From Pauljensenia sp902373545 (lineage in GTDB: Bacteria > Actinomycetota > Actinomycetes > Actinomycetales > Actinomycetaceae): a stretch of 64,000 bases of DNA. Under the pieces are notes generated by a model, which saw nothing but the letters and a program-made list of their open reading frames with translations, ran no database searches and was not told the origin of the DNA. The position numbers were made by a program, and so were the translations under genes. Location of the stretch: contig NZ_JAPWAG010000001.1 of assembly GCF_041432775.1 (NCBI RefSeq), positions 159,694 through 223,693 on the forward strand. Reading direction: 5' to 3'. Positions 1 to 8,120 of this stretch are shown piece after piece (position 1 is the stretch's first letter; the number at the start of each line of letters is the position of its first letter).

Positions 1-172
1 CACAAAGGTCGGGCTCAAGCTCCAGTGCCAGCTCGACAGCTTCCTCACCGTCGGCGGCTTCGCCGACGACTTCGAACCCCGCTTGGGTCAGCGTCTCAAC
101 GATATCGAGACGGATCAGCCCCTCATCCTCGGCCACGAGGACGCGACGCGGTTCAGCCTGCTCTTCACTCAT
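1..172 (-). CDS. pdtaR: ANTAR-type response regulator, N-terminal part (PdtaR-like), cut by window edge
   Basis: I translated this by hand because the gene runs off the left edge. The visible product opens MSEEQAEPRRVLVAEDEG and continues LIRLDIVETLTQAGFEVVG, a CheY-like receiver with the acidic pair (ED) and the beta1-alpha1 pattern; the phospho-acceptor Asp is at the edge (EPDL). Actinobacterial PdtaR proteins join such a receiver to an ANTAR RNA-binding antiterminator domain, which would lie outside the window. The start at 172 is preferred over the in-frame ATG at 178 because GAGGA sits 8 nt upstream of 172 but only 2 nt upstream of 178. Lying near pyk, lgt and trp genes is also typical of pdtaR. 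The ANTAR half is inferred, not seen. Confidence 0.75.
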   Translation of the reverse strand, partial: MSEEQAEPRRVLVAEDEGLIRLDIVETLTQAGFEVVGEAADGEEAVELALELEPDLC

Positions 173-236
173 TGTCATATTCCTCAGTTTGATCGGTGTG
201 CCGAGCTGTTCTATTGTGGACCTCGCACACGCGAAA

Positions 237-310
237 GCCCCGATAGCCCAACTGGCAGAGGCGGTCGGCTCAAACCCGGCTTGTTGTGGGTTCGAATCCC
301 ACTCGGGGTA
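237..310 (+). tRNA. tRNA with CAA anticodon (Leu), unusual short variable arm
   Basis: A full cloverleaf folds by eye. The acceptor stem is 237-243/303-309 (6 Watson-Crick pairs plus a G-U at 1:72). The D stem is GCC/GGC (246-248/260-262) with GG in the loop. The anticodon stem is 264-268/276-280 with loop CTCAAAC, giving anticodon CAA at 271-273. The variable loop is only 5 nt (281-285), the T stem is GTGGG/CCCAC with loop TTCGAAT, and the discriminator is A310. CCA is not encoded. CAA reads UUG (Leu), but bacterial leucine tRNAs normally carry a long class II variable arm, so the charging identity is uncertain. Confidence 0.85.
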
Positions 311-403
311 CCGCCATTTGAGTACGCGATCTATCGTACCGGCAAACGGGTACTGGCGCGACGCTGGAACCATTATTGATACGAGTAGTTTTCGCAGGCG
401 AAC

Positions 404-434
404 AGGGGCCGACAAGCAGTGCTTGTCGGCCCCT
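404..434. terminator. Perfect 14-bp hairpin between tRNA and small gene
   Basis: An uninterrupted 14-bp inverted repeat (404-417 with 421-434) encloses a 3-nt loop. It lies 11 nt beyond the stop of the minus-strand gene at 445-660 and downstream of the + strand tRNA, so it may end transcription from both sides. Neither flank has a clear U-run, so termination could need Rho or NusG help. Confidence 0.55.
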
Positions 435-444
435 CGCCGTATCT

Positions 445-660
445 TTAGGCAACCACGATCAGCTCGAGACCGAGGTACTCGGCTGCCGCTCCCCTGCGGG
501 TCGGCTCGTCGAGATCCGCGATCGCCTGCTTGACCCTCATGTCGTGGAAGTCGGCAAACCACGGCTCAACGGCTCGCGAGAGCTGACCGACCTCCAGGTT
601 GTTGGCCACGCGACCAAACAGAGTGTCATGGACCGACACGGTCCGGATGTTCGTATTCAT
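445..660 (-). CDS. Small conserved-looking hypothetical protein (71 aa)
   Basis: I do not recognise this family. The 71-residue product begins MNTNIRTVSVHDTLFGRV and ends EYLGLELIVVA; it is mixed alpha/beta in character with no membrane segment or cysteines. The start at 660 is chosen because GGAGGAAG lies just upstream with good spacing; in-frame ATGs further up (672, 777) lack such a site. A well-formed promoter (TGGACA, 17 nt, TAAAGT) sits at 800-828, leaving a structured leader of about 130 nt, and a perfect hairpin follows the stop. It therefore reads as a single-gene transcript. Function unknown. Confidence 0.6.
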   Translation of the reverse strand: MNTNIRTVSVHDTLFGRVANNLEVGQLSRAVEPWFADFHDMRVKQAIADLDEPTRRGAAAEYLGLELIVVA

Positions 661-799
661 TTCTTCCTCCATCTTCCATTGTGGGCGCGCGGAAACGTGC
701 TTCATTCGCACGGGCATTCCAACAAACGCACCCGCAGCAATCTGCTGCCTTCCATCCCGTCTTTGGAACGGCATCACACGTCTAAACGTGCATCCGAGT

Positions 800-828
800 A
801 CTTTATTCCACCGTTGTCATTTTGTCCA
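800..828 (-). promoter_or_regulatory. Putative sigma70-type promoter of the small gene at 445-660
   Basis: On the minus strand a TGGACA box (823-828) is followed after exactly 17 nt by TAAAGT (800-805). Transcription would start near 793. The leader down to 660 contains several short inverted repeats, for example GCAGCA/TGCTGC and CGTGC/GCACG, suggesting RNA structure. Confidence 0.5.
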
Positions 829-857
829 TGCGAACAACATCACATCGCTACAAACAA

Positions 858-890
858 CTGTGGGGTGCCGGCCAGGCCAGCACCCCACAG
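858..890 (-). terminator. Intrinsic terminator after pyk
   Basis: An 11-bp GC-rich stem (858-868 with 880-890) encloses a loop that can itself pair GGCC with GGCC. On the minus strand it is followed by TTGTTTGT. It lies 16 nt after the pyk stop codon. Confidence 0.75.
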
Positions 891-906
891 TCGACGCGTC
901 TAGGAG

Positions 907-2346
907 TTAGCGTGCGCCGCCGATTGCGTAATCGGCTTCGTCACCCACCTCGTGGATACGCAGCATGTTCGAGGAGCCGGGGATGCCCGGGGGCATGCCT
1001 GCGACGATGACGAGCTGGTCGCCGATCTCGGCCAGTCGGGAAGACTGGACGACCTGATCGAGCTGCCACACCATGTCATCCGTGTGCCGAACCTCGGGGA
1101 CGCGGTATGTCTGGATGCCCCACGACAGGGCCAGACGGCGGCGCGTCGACTCGAGCGGCGTGAAGGCCAGCATCGGGATCGGGCGGCGCATGCGCGAGAG
1201 CAGGCGGGCCGACGTGCCGGACTGGGTGAAGGTCACCAGGTAGCGGGCGTCCATGTGTTCTGCGATGCGGGCGGCCGCTTCGCAGATGACGCCTGCGCGG
1301 TCGGCGAAGAAGCTGGGAATGGACGCGATACGCTCGCCACCGTTCTCTTCGGTGGACTCGATGATCGCTGCCATCGTGCGCACCGTCTCGATGGGGAAGG
1401 CACCCACCGAGGTCTCGCCGGAGAGCATGACCGCGTCGGCGCCATCGAGGATGGCGTTCGCACAGTCGGAGGCCTCGGCGCGGGTCGGGCGCGGGTTCTT
1501 GATCATGGAGTCCATGACCTGGGTCGCCACGATGACGGGCTTAGCGGCAAGACGAGCCAGCTCGATCGCACGCTTCTGAACAAGCGGCACGGCCTCGAGG
1601 GGCATCTCGACGCCGAGGTCGCCGCGGGCAACCATGATGCCGTCAAAGGCCTCGACAATCTCCTCCAGCGCCTCGACGGCCTGGGGCTTCTCGATCTTGG
1701 CGATGACGGGGATACGCTTGCCCATCTCGTCCATGATCTCGTGGACATCCTTGATGTCTTTGGCGGAACGCACGAAGGACAGCGCGATGAAGTCGGCGTC
1801 CTGCTCGATACCCCAGCGCAGGTCCTCCTTGTCCTTTTCAGACAGGGCGGGCACGGACACGGCGACGCCGGGCAGGTTCAGGCCCTTGTGGTCCGAGACC
1901 ACGCCGGGAACCTCGACGCGGGTCACGACGTCGGTCTCGGTGACCTCGACGACGCGCACCGCGACGTTACCGTCGTCAATCAGCAGGCGGTCACCGGGAG
2001 CGCAGTCACCGGGCAGGCCCTTGAAAGTCGTACCGACGAGTTCCTTGGTGCCGGGAACGTCGCGGGTCGTGATGGTGAAGGTGTCACCGATCTTGAGTTC
2101 CTGAGGGCCATCCTGGAACGTCTCCAGGCGGATCTTGGGGCCCTGGAGGTCGACGAGAACCGCGATCGCACGGCCGGACGTCGCAGACGCCTTTCGCACG
2201 CGCGCAATGACGGCCTCGTGTTCCTCAGCCTTTCCATGCGACCGGTTGATACGCGCGACATCCATGCCGGCGTCCACCAGCGCCTGGAGCTGCTCAGGGG
2301 TTTCAGTGGCAGGTCCAATAGTGCAGACAATCTTAGCTCGACGCAT
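907..2346 (-). CDS. pyk: Pyruvate kinase
   Basis: This 479-aa protein converts phosphoenolpyruvate and ADP to pyruvate and ATP in the last step of glycolysis. It opens with the family N-terminus (RRAKIVCTIGPA), then shows the B-domain insertion, the Mg/PEP site region (GDLGVE, IVATQVMDSM) and the MLSGETSVG signature, followed by the C-terminal allosteric domain. Residues 32-38 read RINRSHG where most pyruvate kinases have RxNFSHG, so Phe is replaced by Arg next to conserved Asn and Ser. A TAAACT box lies 7 nt upstream of the ATG with no ribosome site, suggesting a leaderless mRNA. A terminator follows. Confidence 0.96.
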   Translation of the reverse strand: MRRAKIVCTIGPATETPEQLQALVDAGMDVARINRSHGKAEEHEAVIARVRKASATSGRAIAVLVDLQGPKIRLETFQDGPQELKIGDTFTITTRDVPGTKELVGTTFKGLPGDCAPGDRLLIDDGNVAVRVVEVTETDVVTRVEVPGVVSDHKGLNLPGVAVSVPALSEKDKEDLRWGIEQDADFIALSFVRSAKDIKDVHEIMDEMGKRIPVIAKIEKPQAVEALEEIVEAFDGIMVARGDLGVEMPLEAVPLVQKRAIELARLAAKPVIVATQVMDSMIKNPRPTRAEASDCANAILDGADAVMLSGETSVGAFPIETVRTMAAIIESTEENGGERIASIPSFFADRAGVICEAAARIAEHMDARYLVTFTQSGTSARLLSRMRRPIPMLAFTPLESTRRRLALSWGIQTYRVPEVRHTDDMVWQLDQVVQSSRLAEIGDQLVIVAGMPPGIPGSSNMLRIHEVGDEADYAIGGAR

Positions 2347-2353
2347 GAACCCA

Positions 2354-2359
2354 AGTTTA
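2354..2359 (-). promoter_or_regulatory. -10 box of a probable leaderless pyk promoter
   Basis: TAAACT on the minus strand ends 7 nt before the pyk ATG, so transcription would begin at or within a few bases of the start codon. No convincing -35 box is visible. There is no Shine-Dalgarno sequence in the gap. Confidence 0.4.
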
Positions 2360-2469
2360 CCGCCCAGTCACACGGGAATCACCAAGGAGCTCCGCGCGGC
2401 TGACGTGATTATTCCCATGAATAACCGCAGGTTGGGACCTTGGACATAGCTCCTGGCCAGCGGGTGCCG

Positions 2470-3465
2470 TCAGTGGCGCTCCCCCGCTTCCTCAGACGTT
2501 TCCTTGTGGCTCTCGTCTCCGTCGTCTTCCTCGTCGGCTGCGTGAGGGTCGTCCGCCTCGATGTCCGAGGCCGTGGTCGCCTCCTGCGCACCGTCCTCGT
2601 CAGGCGCTTCGGCGCCTGCGTCATCTGCCTGTTCGTCGGCAACCGCCACCACCTCGCGCGGACGATCCAGACGTCCGGCAATCAGGTAGACAGCAAGGCC
2701 CAGAGCGAAGACGGCCAGGGAGGTCCACACGTTCAGGCGCAGGCCCAACACGGTGTGCGCATCGTCGATGCGCAGCATCTCGATCCAGCTGCGCCCGGCC
2801 GTGTAGATCATCAGGTACATGCCGAACAGCTGCCCAGCCGCGAAGCGCCGACGACGGTCGAGTGCCACGATGAGACCGGCGCCGGCCAGGTTCCACAGGC
2901 TTTCGTAAAGGAAGGTCGGATGGAAGAGCGTGCCCACGGGGTAGCCCACCGGCAGGTGGTACGCGTCGATCTGGAGGCCCCACGGCAGCGTCGTCGGGCC
3001 ACCGAACAGCTCCTGGTTAAACCAGTTGCCCCATCGGCCGATCGCCTGGGCGACCAGCAGGGCGGGTGCCAGCGAGTCAGCGATGGGCCCGAGAGTGACG
3101 TTGGCTCGTTTGACCGCGATGAACGCGCCGAGCGCGCCCAGGGCGACGCCACCCCAGATGCCGAGGCCGCCGCGCCAGATCTGAAAGGCCAGCATCGGGT
3201 CCCCACCGGGGCCGAAGTAGGCCTCGGGCGAGGTCACGACGTGGTAGAGGCGCGCGCCAACGACGCCCAGCGGGATCGCCCACAGGGCCGTGTCGTAGAT
3301 CGTGTCGGCATCGCCCCCGCGCGCAACGTAGCGACGCGCGGTCCACCACACGCCGACGACCATTCCGATGGCGATGATGATGCCGTACGCGCGCAGCGGC
3401 ACGGGGCCGAGATACCATACGCCCTCGGAGGGTGAGGGGATTCCAGCAGCAGCGAGGATGGTCAC
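2470..3465 (-). CDS. lgt: Prolipoprotein diacylglyceryl transferase
   Basis: Lgt transfers diacylglycerol from phosphatidylglycerol to the lipobox cysteine of prolipoproteins, the first step of lipoprotein maturation in the membrane. The 331-aa protein has about seven hydrophobic segments and the signature GRWGNWFNQE with the key Arg at residue 144. After residue 270 it carries an extra acidic, low-complexity cytoplasmic tail of about 60 residues rich in Asp, Glu and Ala, not needed in the core family. The GTG start overlaps the trpA stop by 4 nt (GTGA), so it is the last gene of the trp-containing run. A likely substrate in the window is the lipoprotein at 22614-23642. Confidence 0.95.
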   Translation of the reverse strand: MTILAAAGIPSPSEGVWYLGPVPLRAYGIIIAIGMVVGVWWTARRYVARGGDADTIYDTALWAIPLGVVGARLYHVVTSPEAYFGPGGDPMLAFQIWRGGLGIWGGVALGALGAFIAVKRANVTLGPIADSLAPALLVAQAIGRWGNWFNQELFGGPTTLPWGLQIDAYHLPVGYPVGTLFHPTFLYESLWNLAGAGLIVALDRRRRFAAGQLFGMYLMIYTAGRSWIEMLRIDDAHTVLGLRLNVWTSLAVFALGLAVYLIAGRLDRPREVVAVADEQADDAGAEAPDEDGAQEATTASDIEADDPHAADEEDDGDESHKETSEEAGERH

Positions 3466-4271
3466 GCGCGAGCTCCGGTCACTCCGGCCTTGAGCTCGCG
3501 GGCGAGCTCGCCCAGCGCCTTCAGGCCACGGTCACTGTCTTCCTCGAAGAGGGTCTTGACCAGCGCCGATCCGACGATCACGCCGTCCGCGTAGGCGCCG
3601 ATCTCGCGGGCCTGAGCACCGGTCGACACGCCGAGGCCGACGCAGACTCGCTGCGCGCCCGCCGCGCGGGTACGCGCAACGACGTCGGCGACGTGCTCGC
3701 CGACCGCCGCACGCGCTCCGGTGACGCCCATCGACGAGGCCGCGTACACCCAGCCGCGCGAGTGCTGGGCGATCAGCGTGAGGCGGTGCTCGGGCGAGGA
3801 GGGGGCTGTCAGGTAGATGCGCTCCAAGTCGTACTTGTCCGAGGCCGCCTCCCACTGCGCGCCCTCCTCGGGCGGCAGATCGGGAGTGATGAGGCCGGAA
3901 CCGCCGACGGCTGCGAAGTCCTTGGCGAAGCGTTCAACGCCCCACCATTCGACGGGGTTCCAGTAGGTCATGGAACACGTCGAGACGCCGTAGGAGGTCA
4001 GCTCATCCACGGCATGGAACAGGTCCTCCAGGTGCGTGCCACGCTCCAGAGCGGCGACAGTTGCGCGCTGGATCGTGGGGCCGTCCATGCCCGGATCGGA
4101 GTAGGGGAAGCCCAGCTCGATGGCGTCAACGCCGACGTCCGCGAGAACCTTACCCGCGCGGATCGAGTCCTCGACCGACGGGAAGCCCACGGGCAGGTAG
4201 GCGATCAGCGCGGCGTCGCCGCGCTCCAGGGCGGCGTCGATTGCGACGGCGGAATGGGGGGCTCGCGTCAT
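3462..4271 (-). CDS. trpA: Tryptophan synthase alpha subunit
   Basis: TrpA cleaves indole-3-glycerol phosphate to indole and glyceraldehyde 3-phosphate and passes indole to TrpB. The 269-aa TIM barrel has the catalytic segment ELGFPYSDPGMDGPT, with Glu52 and Asp63 matching the catalytic Glu49 and Asp60 of the enteric enzyme. The phosphate-binding loop GVSTG follows near the C-terminus. The start lies one base after the trpB stop, and the stop overlaps lgt, so translation is probably coupled. Confidence 0.96.
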   Translation of the reverse strand: MTRAPHSAVAIDAALERGDAALIAYLPVGFPSVEDSIRAGKVLADVGVDAIELGFPYSDPGMDGPTIQRATVAALERGTHLEDLFHAVDELTSYGVSTCSMTYWNPVEWWGVERFAKDFAAVGGSGLITPDLPPEEGAQWEAASDKYDLERIYLTAPSSPEHRLTLIAQHSRGWVYAASSMGVTGARAAVGEHVADVVARTRAAGAQRVCVGLGVSTGAQAREIGAYADGVIVGSALVKTLFEEDSDRGLKALGELARELKAGVTGARA

Positions 4272-4272
4272 C

Positions 4273-5568
4273 TCACTTCTCCTCGGTCTGGTCCAGGACG
4301 GCCACGCCGGAAGGCCCGGCGCTGGGGTCGATCACCTGCAGCTTCGCGTGTCCATAGCCGAACCAGCGCGACGCGGTGTCCACGTCCTTGTCGCCGCGTC
4401 CCGACACGGTGACGATGACGATGGGCTCCTCGCCCGGCGCGAAGGGGCCTTCGGCCTCGGCCTTTGCTCGGGCCCACGCGCGCACCCCGGCGAGGGCGTG
4501 CGAGGACTCGATGGCGGGGATAATGCCCTCCGTGCGCGACAGGTGCAGGAAGGCCTCCATGGCCTCGGCGTCGGAGACGGGGATATACGAGGCCCGCCCC
4601 GATCGGGCCAGCCACGCGTGCTCAGGGCCCACACCCGGATAGTCGAGGCCCGCCGAGATCGAGTGCGAGGCCTTCGTCTGGCCATCGCGCTCCTGCAGGA
4701 CAAACGTGCGCGCGCCGTGGAGCACACCGACCTGGTCGGCCGTGATGGAGGCGGCGTGGCGTCCGGTCTCAAACCCGTCGCCCGCGGCCTCGCAGCCCAG
4801 CAGTTCGACGCTCGGGTCATCGATGAAAGCCGTGAAAGAGCCGATCGCGTTGGAACCGCCGCCCACGCAGGCCACGACGACGTCGGGCAGACGCCCCTCG
4901 GTGGCCAGCAGCTGGGCGCGCGCCTCGTCGCCGATCACGCGCTGAAGGTCTCGCACGAGCTCCGGGAAGGGGTGCGGGCCAGCGGCCGTTCCGAAGATGT
5001 AGTTGGTCGTCTCGACGTTGGTCACCCAGTCGCGGAACGCCTCGTTAATTGCATCCTTAAGGGTTGCGGACCCGGCGGTCACCGCGATGACCTCGGCGCC
5101 CAGCATCTGCATGCGAGCCACGTTGAGAGCCTGACGTTCAGTGTCCTCGCGGCCCATGTAGATCGTGCACTCGAGGCCCAGCAGCGCGGCCGCCGTCGCG
5201 GTGGCCACGCCGTGCTGCCCAGCGCCAGTCTCGGCGATGACGCGCGTCTTGCCGAGCTCCTTGGTCAGTAGCGCCTGTCCCAGCACGTTGTTGATCTTGT
5301 GCGAGCCCGTGTGGTTGAGGTCCTCGCGCTTGAGGAACACGCGCACGCCGCCCAGGTCGGCCGCGAAACGCGGGGCCTCGGTCAGCAGGGACGGACGGCC
5401 CGCGTAGTTGACAAACAGGTCGCGCAGACGAGCCTGGAAGGACTTGTCCCGCCACAGGCGCTTCCACGCCGCGTCGACCTCTTCGAGAGGACCCATCAGG
5501 GATTCGGCGACGAAACGACCGCCGAAATCACCGAAATAGGGGCCGGACACAAAGTTGTGCGCGCTCAT
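4273..5568 (-). CDS. trpB: Tryptophan synthase beta subunit
   Basis: TrpB is the PLP enzyme that condenses indole with L-serine to make tryptophan. The 431-aa protein has the PLP-binding lysine in NHTGSHKINN (Lys91) and the phosphate-binding loop GGGSNAIG. The reading frame is open further upstream, but the ATG at 5568 is chosen because it overlaps the trpC stop by one base (TGATG) and matches the usual N-terminus with FGDFGGRFV near residue 12. Salvage-type TrpB2 features are not seen. It forms the alpha2-beta2 complex with the next gene, trpA. Confidence 0.96.
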   Translation of the reverse strand: MSAHNFVSGPYFGDFGGRFVAESLMGPLEEVDAAWKRLWRDKSFQARLRDLFVNYAGRPSLLTEAPRFAADLGGVRVFLKREDLNHTGSHKINNVLGQALLTKELGKTRVIAETGAGQHGVATATAAALLGLECTIYMGREDTERQALNVARMQMLGAEVIAVTAGSATLKDAINEAFRDWVTNVETTNYIFGTAAGPHPFPELVRDLQRVIGDEARAQLLATEGRLPDVVVACVGGGSNAIGSFTAFIDDPSVELLGCEAAGDGFETGRHAASITADQVGVLHGARTFVLQERDGQTKASHSISAGLDYPGVGPEHAWLARSGRASYIPVSDAEAMEAFLHLSRTEGIIPAIESSHALAGVRAWARAKAEAEGPFAPGEEPIVIVTVSGRGDKDVDTASRWFGYGHAKLQVIDPSAGPSGVAVLDQTEEK

Positions 5569-6416
5569 CACTTTCCTTCTTTCAGAGCAGCGGCCACGCG
5601 GGCCTTGCGATCCGTGCGTAGCGCGGGGTGCTGCCCGGCGCTCACCATGTCCTGGATGGAGGCGCGCGGGTCGCCCGAGGTCACGAGCGCCTCGCCCACC
5701 AGGACGGCGTCGGCACCCCACTTGGCGTACTCGAACACGTCGTGGGCCTTGGCCACGCCCGACTCGGCGACGGCGACGACGTCCTGCGGGATGACGTCGA
5801 TGACCTGCTCGACGGTCGAGCGGTCGACCTCCAGAGTCTTCAGGTTGCGAGCGTTGACACCGATGATCGAGGCACCCGCCTCAAGCGCGCGCAGTGCCTC
5901 CAGGCGCGAATGGGTCTCGACCAGCGCCTCCATGCCCAGCGAACGCGTGCGCTCCAGCAGCGACACGAGCGCATTTTGCTCCAGGGCCGCCACAATCAGC
6001 AGCACGAGATCCGCGCCGTGAGCACGCGCCTCGTGGATCTGATAGGGCGTCACGATGAAATCCTTGCGAAGGATCGGGATATCGACCGCGGCGCGCACCG
6101 CGTCCAGATCGGCAAGCGAGCCGTGGAAGCGCCGCTCCTCGGTCAGCACGGAGACCACGGAGGCTCCCCCGGCCTCGTACATCGAGGCGAGAGCCGCAGG
6201 ATCGGGGATCTGCGCGAGCGCACCCTTGGACGGGGACGAGCGCTTGACCTCCGAGATGATCTTGACGGCGCCGTCGCGGCCCCGCAGCGCGCCCAGGGCG
6301 TCCTTCGCCTCGGGGACGGCCTGCTCCATTTGCTTGACACGGCTCAGAGGCACGCGGTCCTCGCGCTCTTTCAGGTCCTCGAGGACCCCCGCAATAATGT
6401 CATCAAGAACGCTCAC
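5568..6416 (-). CDS. trpC: Indole-3-glycerol phosphate synthase
   Basis: TrpC closes the indole ring of CdRP to give indole-3-glycerol phosphate. The 282-aa TIM barrel shows the family landmarks ISEVKRSSPSKG near residue 54, ILRKDFI, GVNARNLKT and AESG. It is not fused to TrpF. It stands 88 bp downstream of trpE and overlaps trpB by one base. No trpD or trpF is present between them, so anthranilate phosphoribosyl transfer and isomerisation must be encoded elsewhere; many actinobacteria use PriA for the isomerase step. Confidence 0.96.
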   Translation of the reverse strand: MSVLDDIIAGVLEDLKEREDRVPLSRVKQMEQAVPEAKDALGALRGRDGAVKIISEVKRSSPSKGALAQIPDPAALASMYEAGGASVVSVLTEERRFHGSLADLDAVRAAVDIPILRKDFIVTPYQIHEARAHGADLVLLIVAALEQNALVSLLERTRSLGMEALVETHSRLEALRALEAGASIIGVNARNLKTLEVDRSTVEQVIDVIPQDVVAVAESGVAKAHDVFEYAKWGADAVLVGEALVTSGDPRASIQDMVSAGQHPALRTDRKARVAAALKEGK

Positions 6417-6504
6417 GACGCTCGCCTTTCACCGAAAAACAATTGGACATCATCAAGGCTAGCGAATAAAGCGCAGCCCCGTGACCAGCGTCCGGCCGCG
6501 CGTG

Positions 6505-8070
6505 TCACGACAGCGCGGTCAACGTCGAGGCTCGAACGACGGACTCGACGGCGGCCGCCGCCTTGTTGCGCGACTCCTCGTACTCGAGGGCGGGCACCGA
6601 GTCCGCGACCACGCCGGCGCCGGCCTGCACCGAGGCCACCCCATCCTTAAGCGCGGCCGTGCGGATCGCGATCGCCAGGTCCGCATCCCCCGACAGGTCG
6701 AAGTAGCCGACGACGCCGCCGTACACGCCGCGCGCCGCAGGCTCGAAATCGTCGATCAGCTGGATCGCACGAGGCTTGGGCGCGCCCGAGAGGGTACCCG
6801 CCGGAAAGGTCGCGACCAATGCATCGAGGGCGTCCGCGTCGGGGCGCAGCAGGCCCGTGACCGTCGAGGAAATGTGCTGGATATGCGAGTAGCGCTTGAG
6901 CTCCATGAGCGTGGCGACCTCCACCGAGGCGGGATCACAGACCTTCGACAGGTCGTTGCGCGCCAGGTCGACGAGCATGACGTGCTCGGAGAGTTCCTTC
7001 GGATCCTCCAAAAGCTCGGCGGCGAGACGATGATCCTGCGCCGAATCCGCGCCGCGCGGGCGCGAGCCGGCAATCGGGTAGGTCCACACGCGCCGACCCT
7101 GCGCCTTGACCAGCGTCTCCGGGGAAGAACCGACGACCTCGTAGTGCCCGCCGCGTTCGTCGGGCAAATCCAGGTAGTACATGTACGGCGAGGGGTTGAC
7201 CGTGCGCAGGACGCGATACACGTCGACTCCGCTGGCGTCGGTGGCCACGTCCAGGCGCTGCGACAGCACTATCTGGAAGGCGTCGCCGTCGGTAATCGCG
7301 CGCTTGGCCGCGTTGACCGAAGACTCGAAGTCCGCGCGCTGCGTACGTTCACGCACCGCGGGGGGCTCCTGACCGCTCACGCCCAGGACGGCGGGAGCGA
7401 TGGGCGAGGCCAGCTGAGTCGTCATAGCGTCAAGACGCTCGATCGCACGGTCGTAGGCGCCGTCGACGCCTTCGTCGGAGCCGTTGAGGTTCCAGGCGAT
7501 CGCCATCAAGTACACGGAGCCGGTCGAGTGGTCGATGGCCGCGACCTCCGTGGCCAGCACGAGCGTCGCGTCGGGAACGTCCGCTTCCTTGGGCGCGGTG
7601 GCCGCCAGGGTCGGCTCCCACTCGGGAATAATGCCCCAGCCCAGCGAGCCGACGAGTGCGCCGGTCAGCGGAGGCAGGCCCTCAATCGGCGAGGCGGCGA
7701 GCTGCTCCAGGGCAGAGTGCACGACCTCCAGGAACGTGCCCTCCTCACGAGCACCTTCCGGGTGGGATCCCACCCAGCGGGCGCGACCATCGCGTGCAAC
7801 GATCGCACCGGCGCTCGAGGCGCCAACGAAAGACCAACGCCCCCAGGAGCCTCCGTGCTCCGCGGACTCGAGGATGAAGCTGCCGTAGTTGCCGTGAGCG
7901 AGCTGACGATAGACGCCGACCGCGCTCAGCTCATCAGCGAGAACTCGCCGAACAACAGGGATCACGCGCCTCGACGCGGCAAGCGAGACGAACACGTCAC
8001 GAGGTGGCCACGTCTGACCCCATTCGAGGCTGACAGGCTCGGACTGATGCGAAGGCGTCGAAATACTCAC
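6505..8070 (-). CDS. trpE: Anthranilate synthase component I
   Basis: TrpE converts chorismate to anthranilate using ammonia from a TrpG amidotransferase that is not encoded here. The protein has the chorismate-utilising fold with GSSPETLVK, the YPIAGSRPRG motif, ELSEHVMLVDLARND and GALVGSLG-type N-domain elements. The frame is open upstream to 8160, overlapping the prepilin peptidase gene; the GTG at 8070 (521 aa) is preferred because it places RVIPVVRR about 34 residues from the start, as is usual. There is no strong ribosome site. No leader peptide rich in Trp codons is visible upstream. Confidence 0.93.
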   Translation of the reverse strand: MSISTPSHQSEPVSLEWGQTWPPRDVFVSLAASRRVIPVVRRVLADELSAVGVYRQLAHGNYGSFILESAEHGGSWGRWSFVGASSAGAIVARDGRARWVGSHPEGAREEGTFLEVVHSALEQLAASPIEGLPPLTGALVGSLGWGIIPEWEPTLAATAPKEADVPDATLVLATEVAAIDHSTGSVYLMAIAWNLNGSDEGVDGAYDRAIERLDAMTTQLASPIAPAVLGVSGQEPPAVRERTQRADFESSVNAAKRAITDGDAFQIVLSQRLDVATDASGVDVYRVLRTVNPSPYMYYLDLPDERGGHYEVVGSSPETLVKAQGRRVWTYPIAGSRPRGADSAQDHRLAAELLEDPKELSEHVMLVDLARNDLSKVCDPASVEVATLMELKRYSHIQHISSTVTGLLRPDADALDALVATFPAGTLSGAPKPRAIQLIDDFEPAARGVYGGVVGYFDLSGDADLAIAIRTAALKDGVASVQAGAGVVADSVPALEYEESRNKAAAAVESVVRASTLTALS

Positions 8071-8120
8071 CGTGTCATTGTCCCATCCCGGACTCTCTGA
8101 GGCCCGACGGGTCCACGATG

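Noticed and set aside
83..533. Open frames covering the tRNA
   Set aside because: They overlap a clear tRNA and lack ribosome sites and recognisable protein features.
952..2403. Long + strand open frame (483 aa) antisense to pyk
   Set aside because: It mirrors codon bias of pyk, is Gly/Asp/His-rich without family motifs and lacks a ribosome site.
6417..6504. trp attenuator or small gene between trpE and trpC
   Set aside because: No run of Trp codons, no hairpin with U-tract and no supported frame in these 88 bp.
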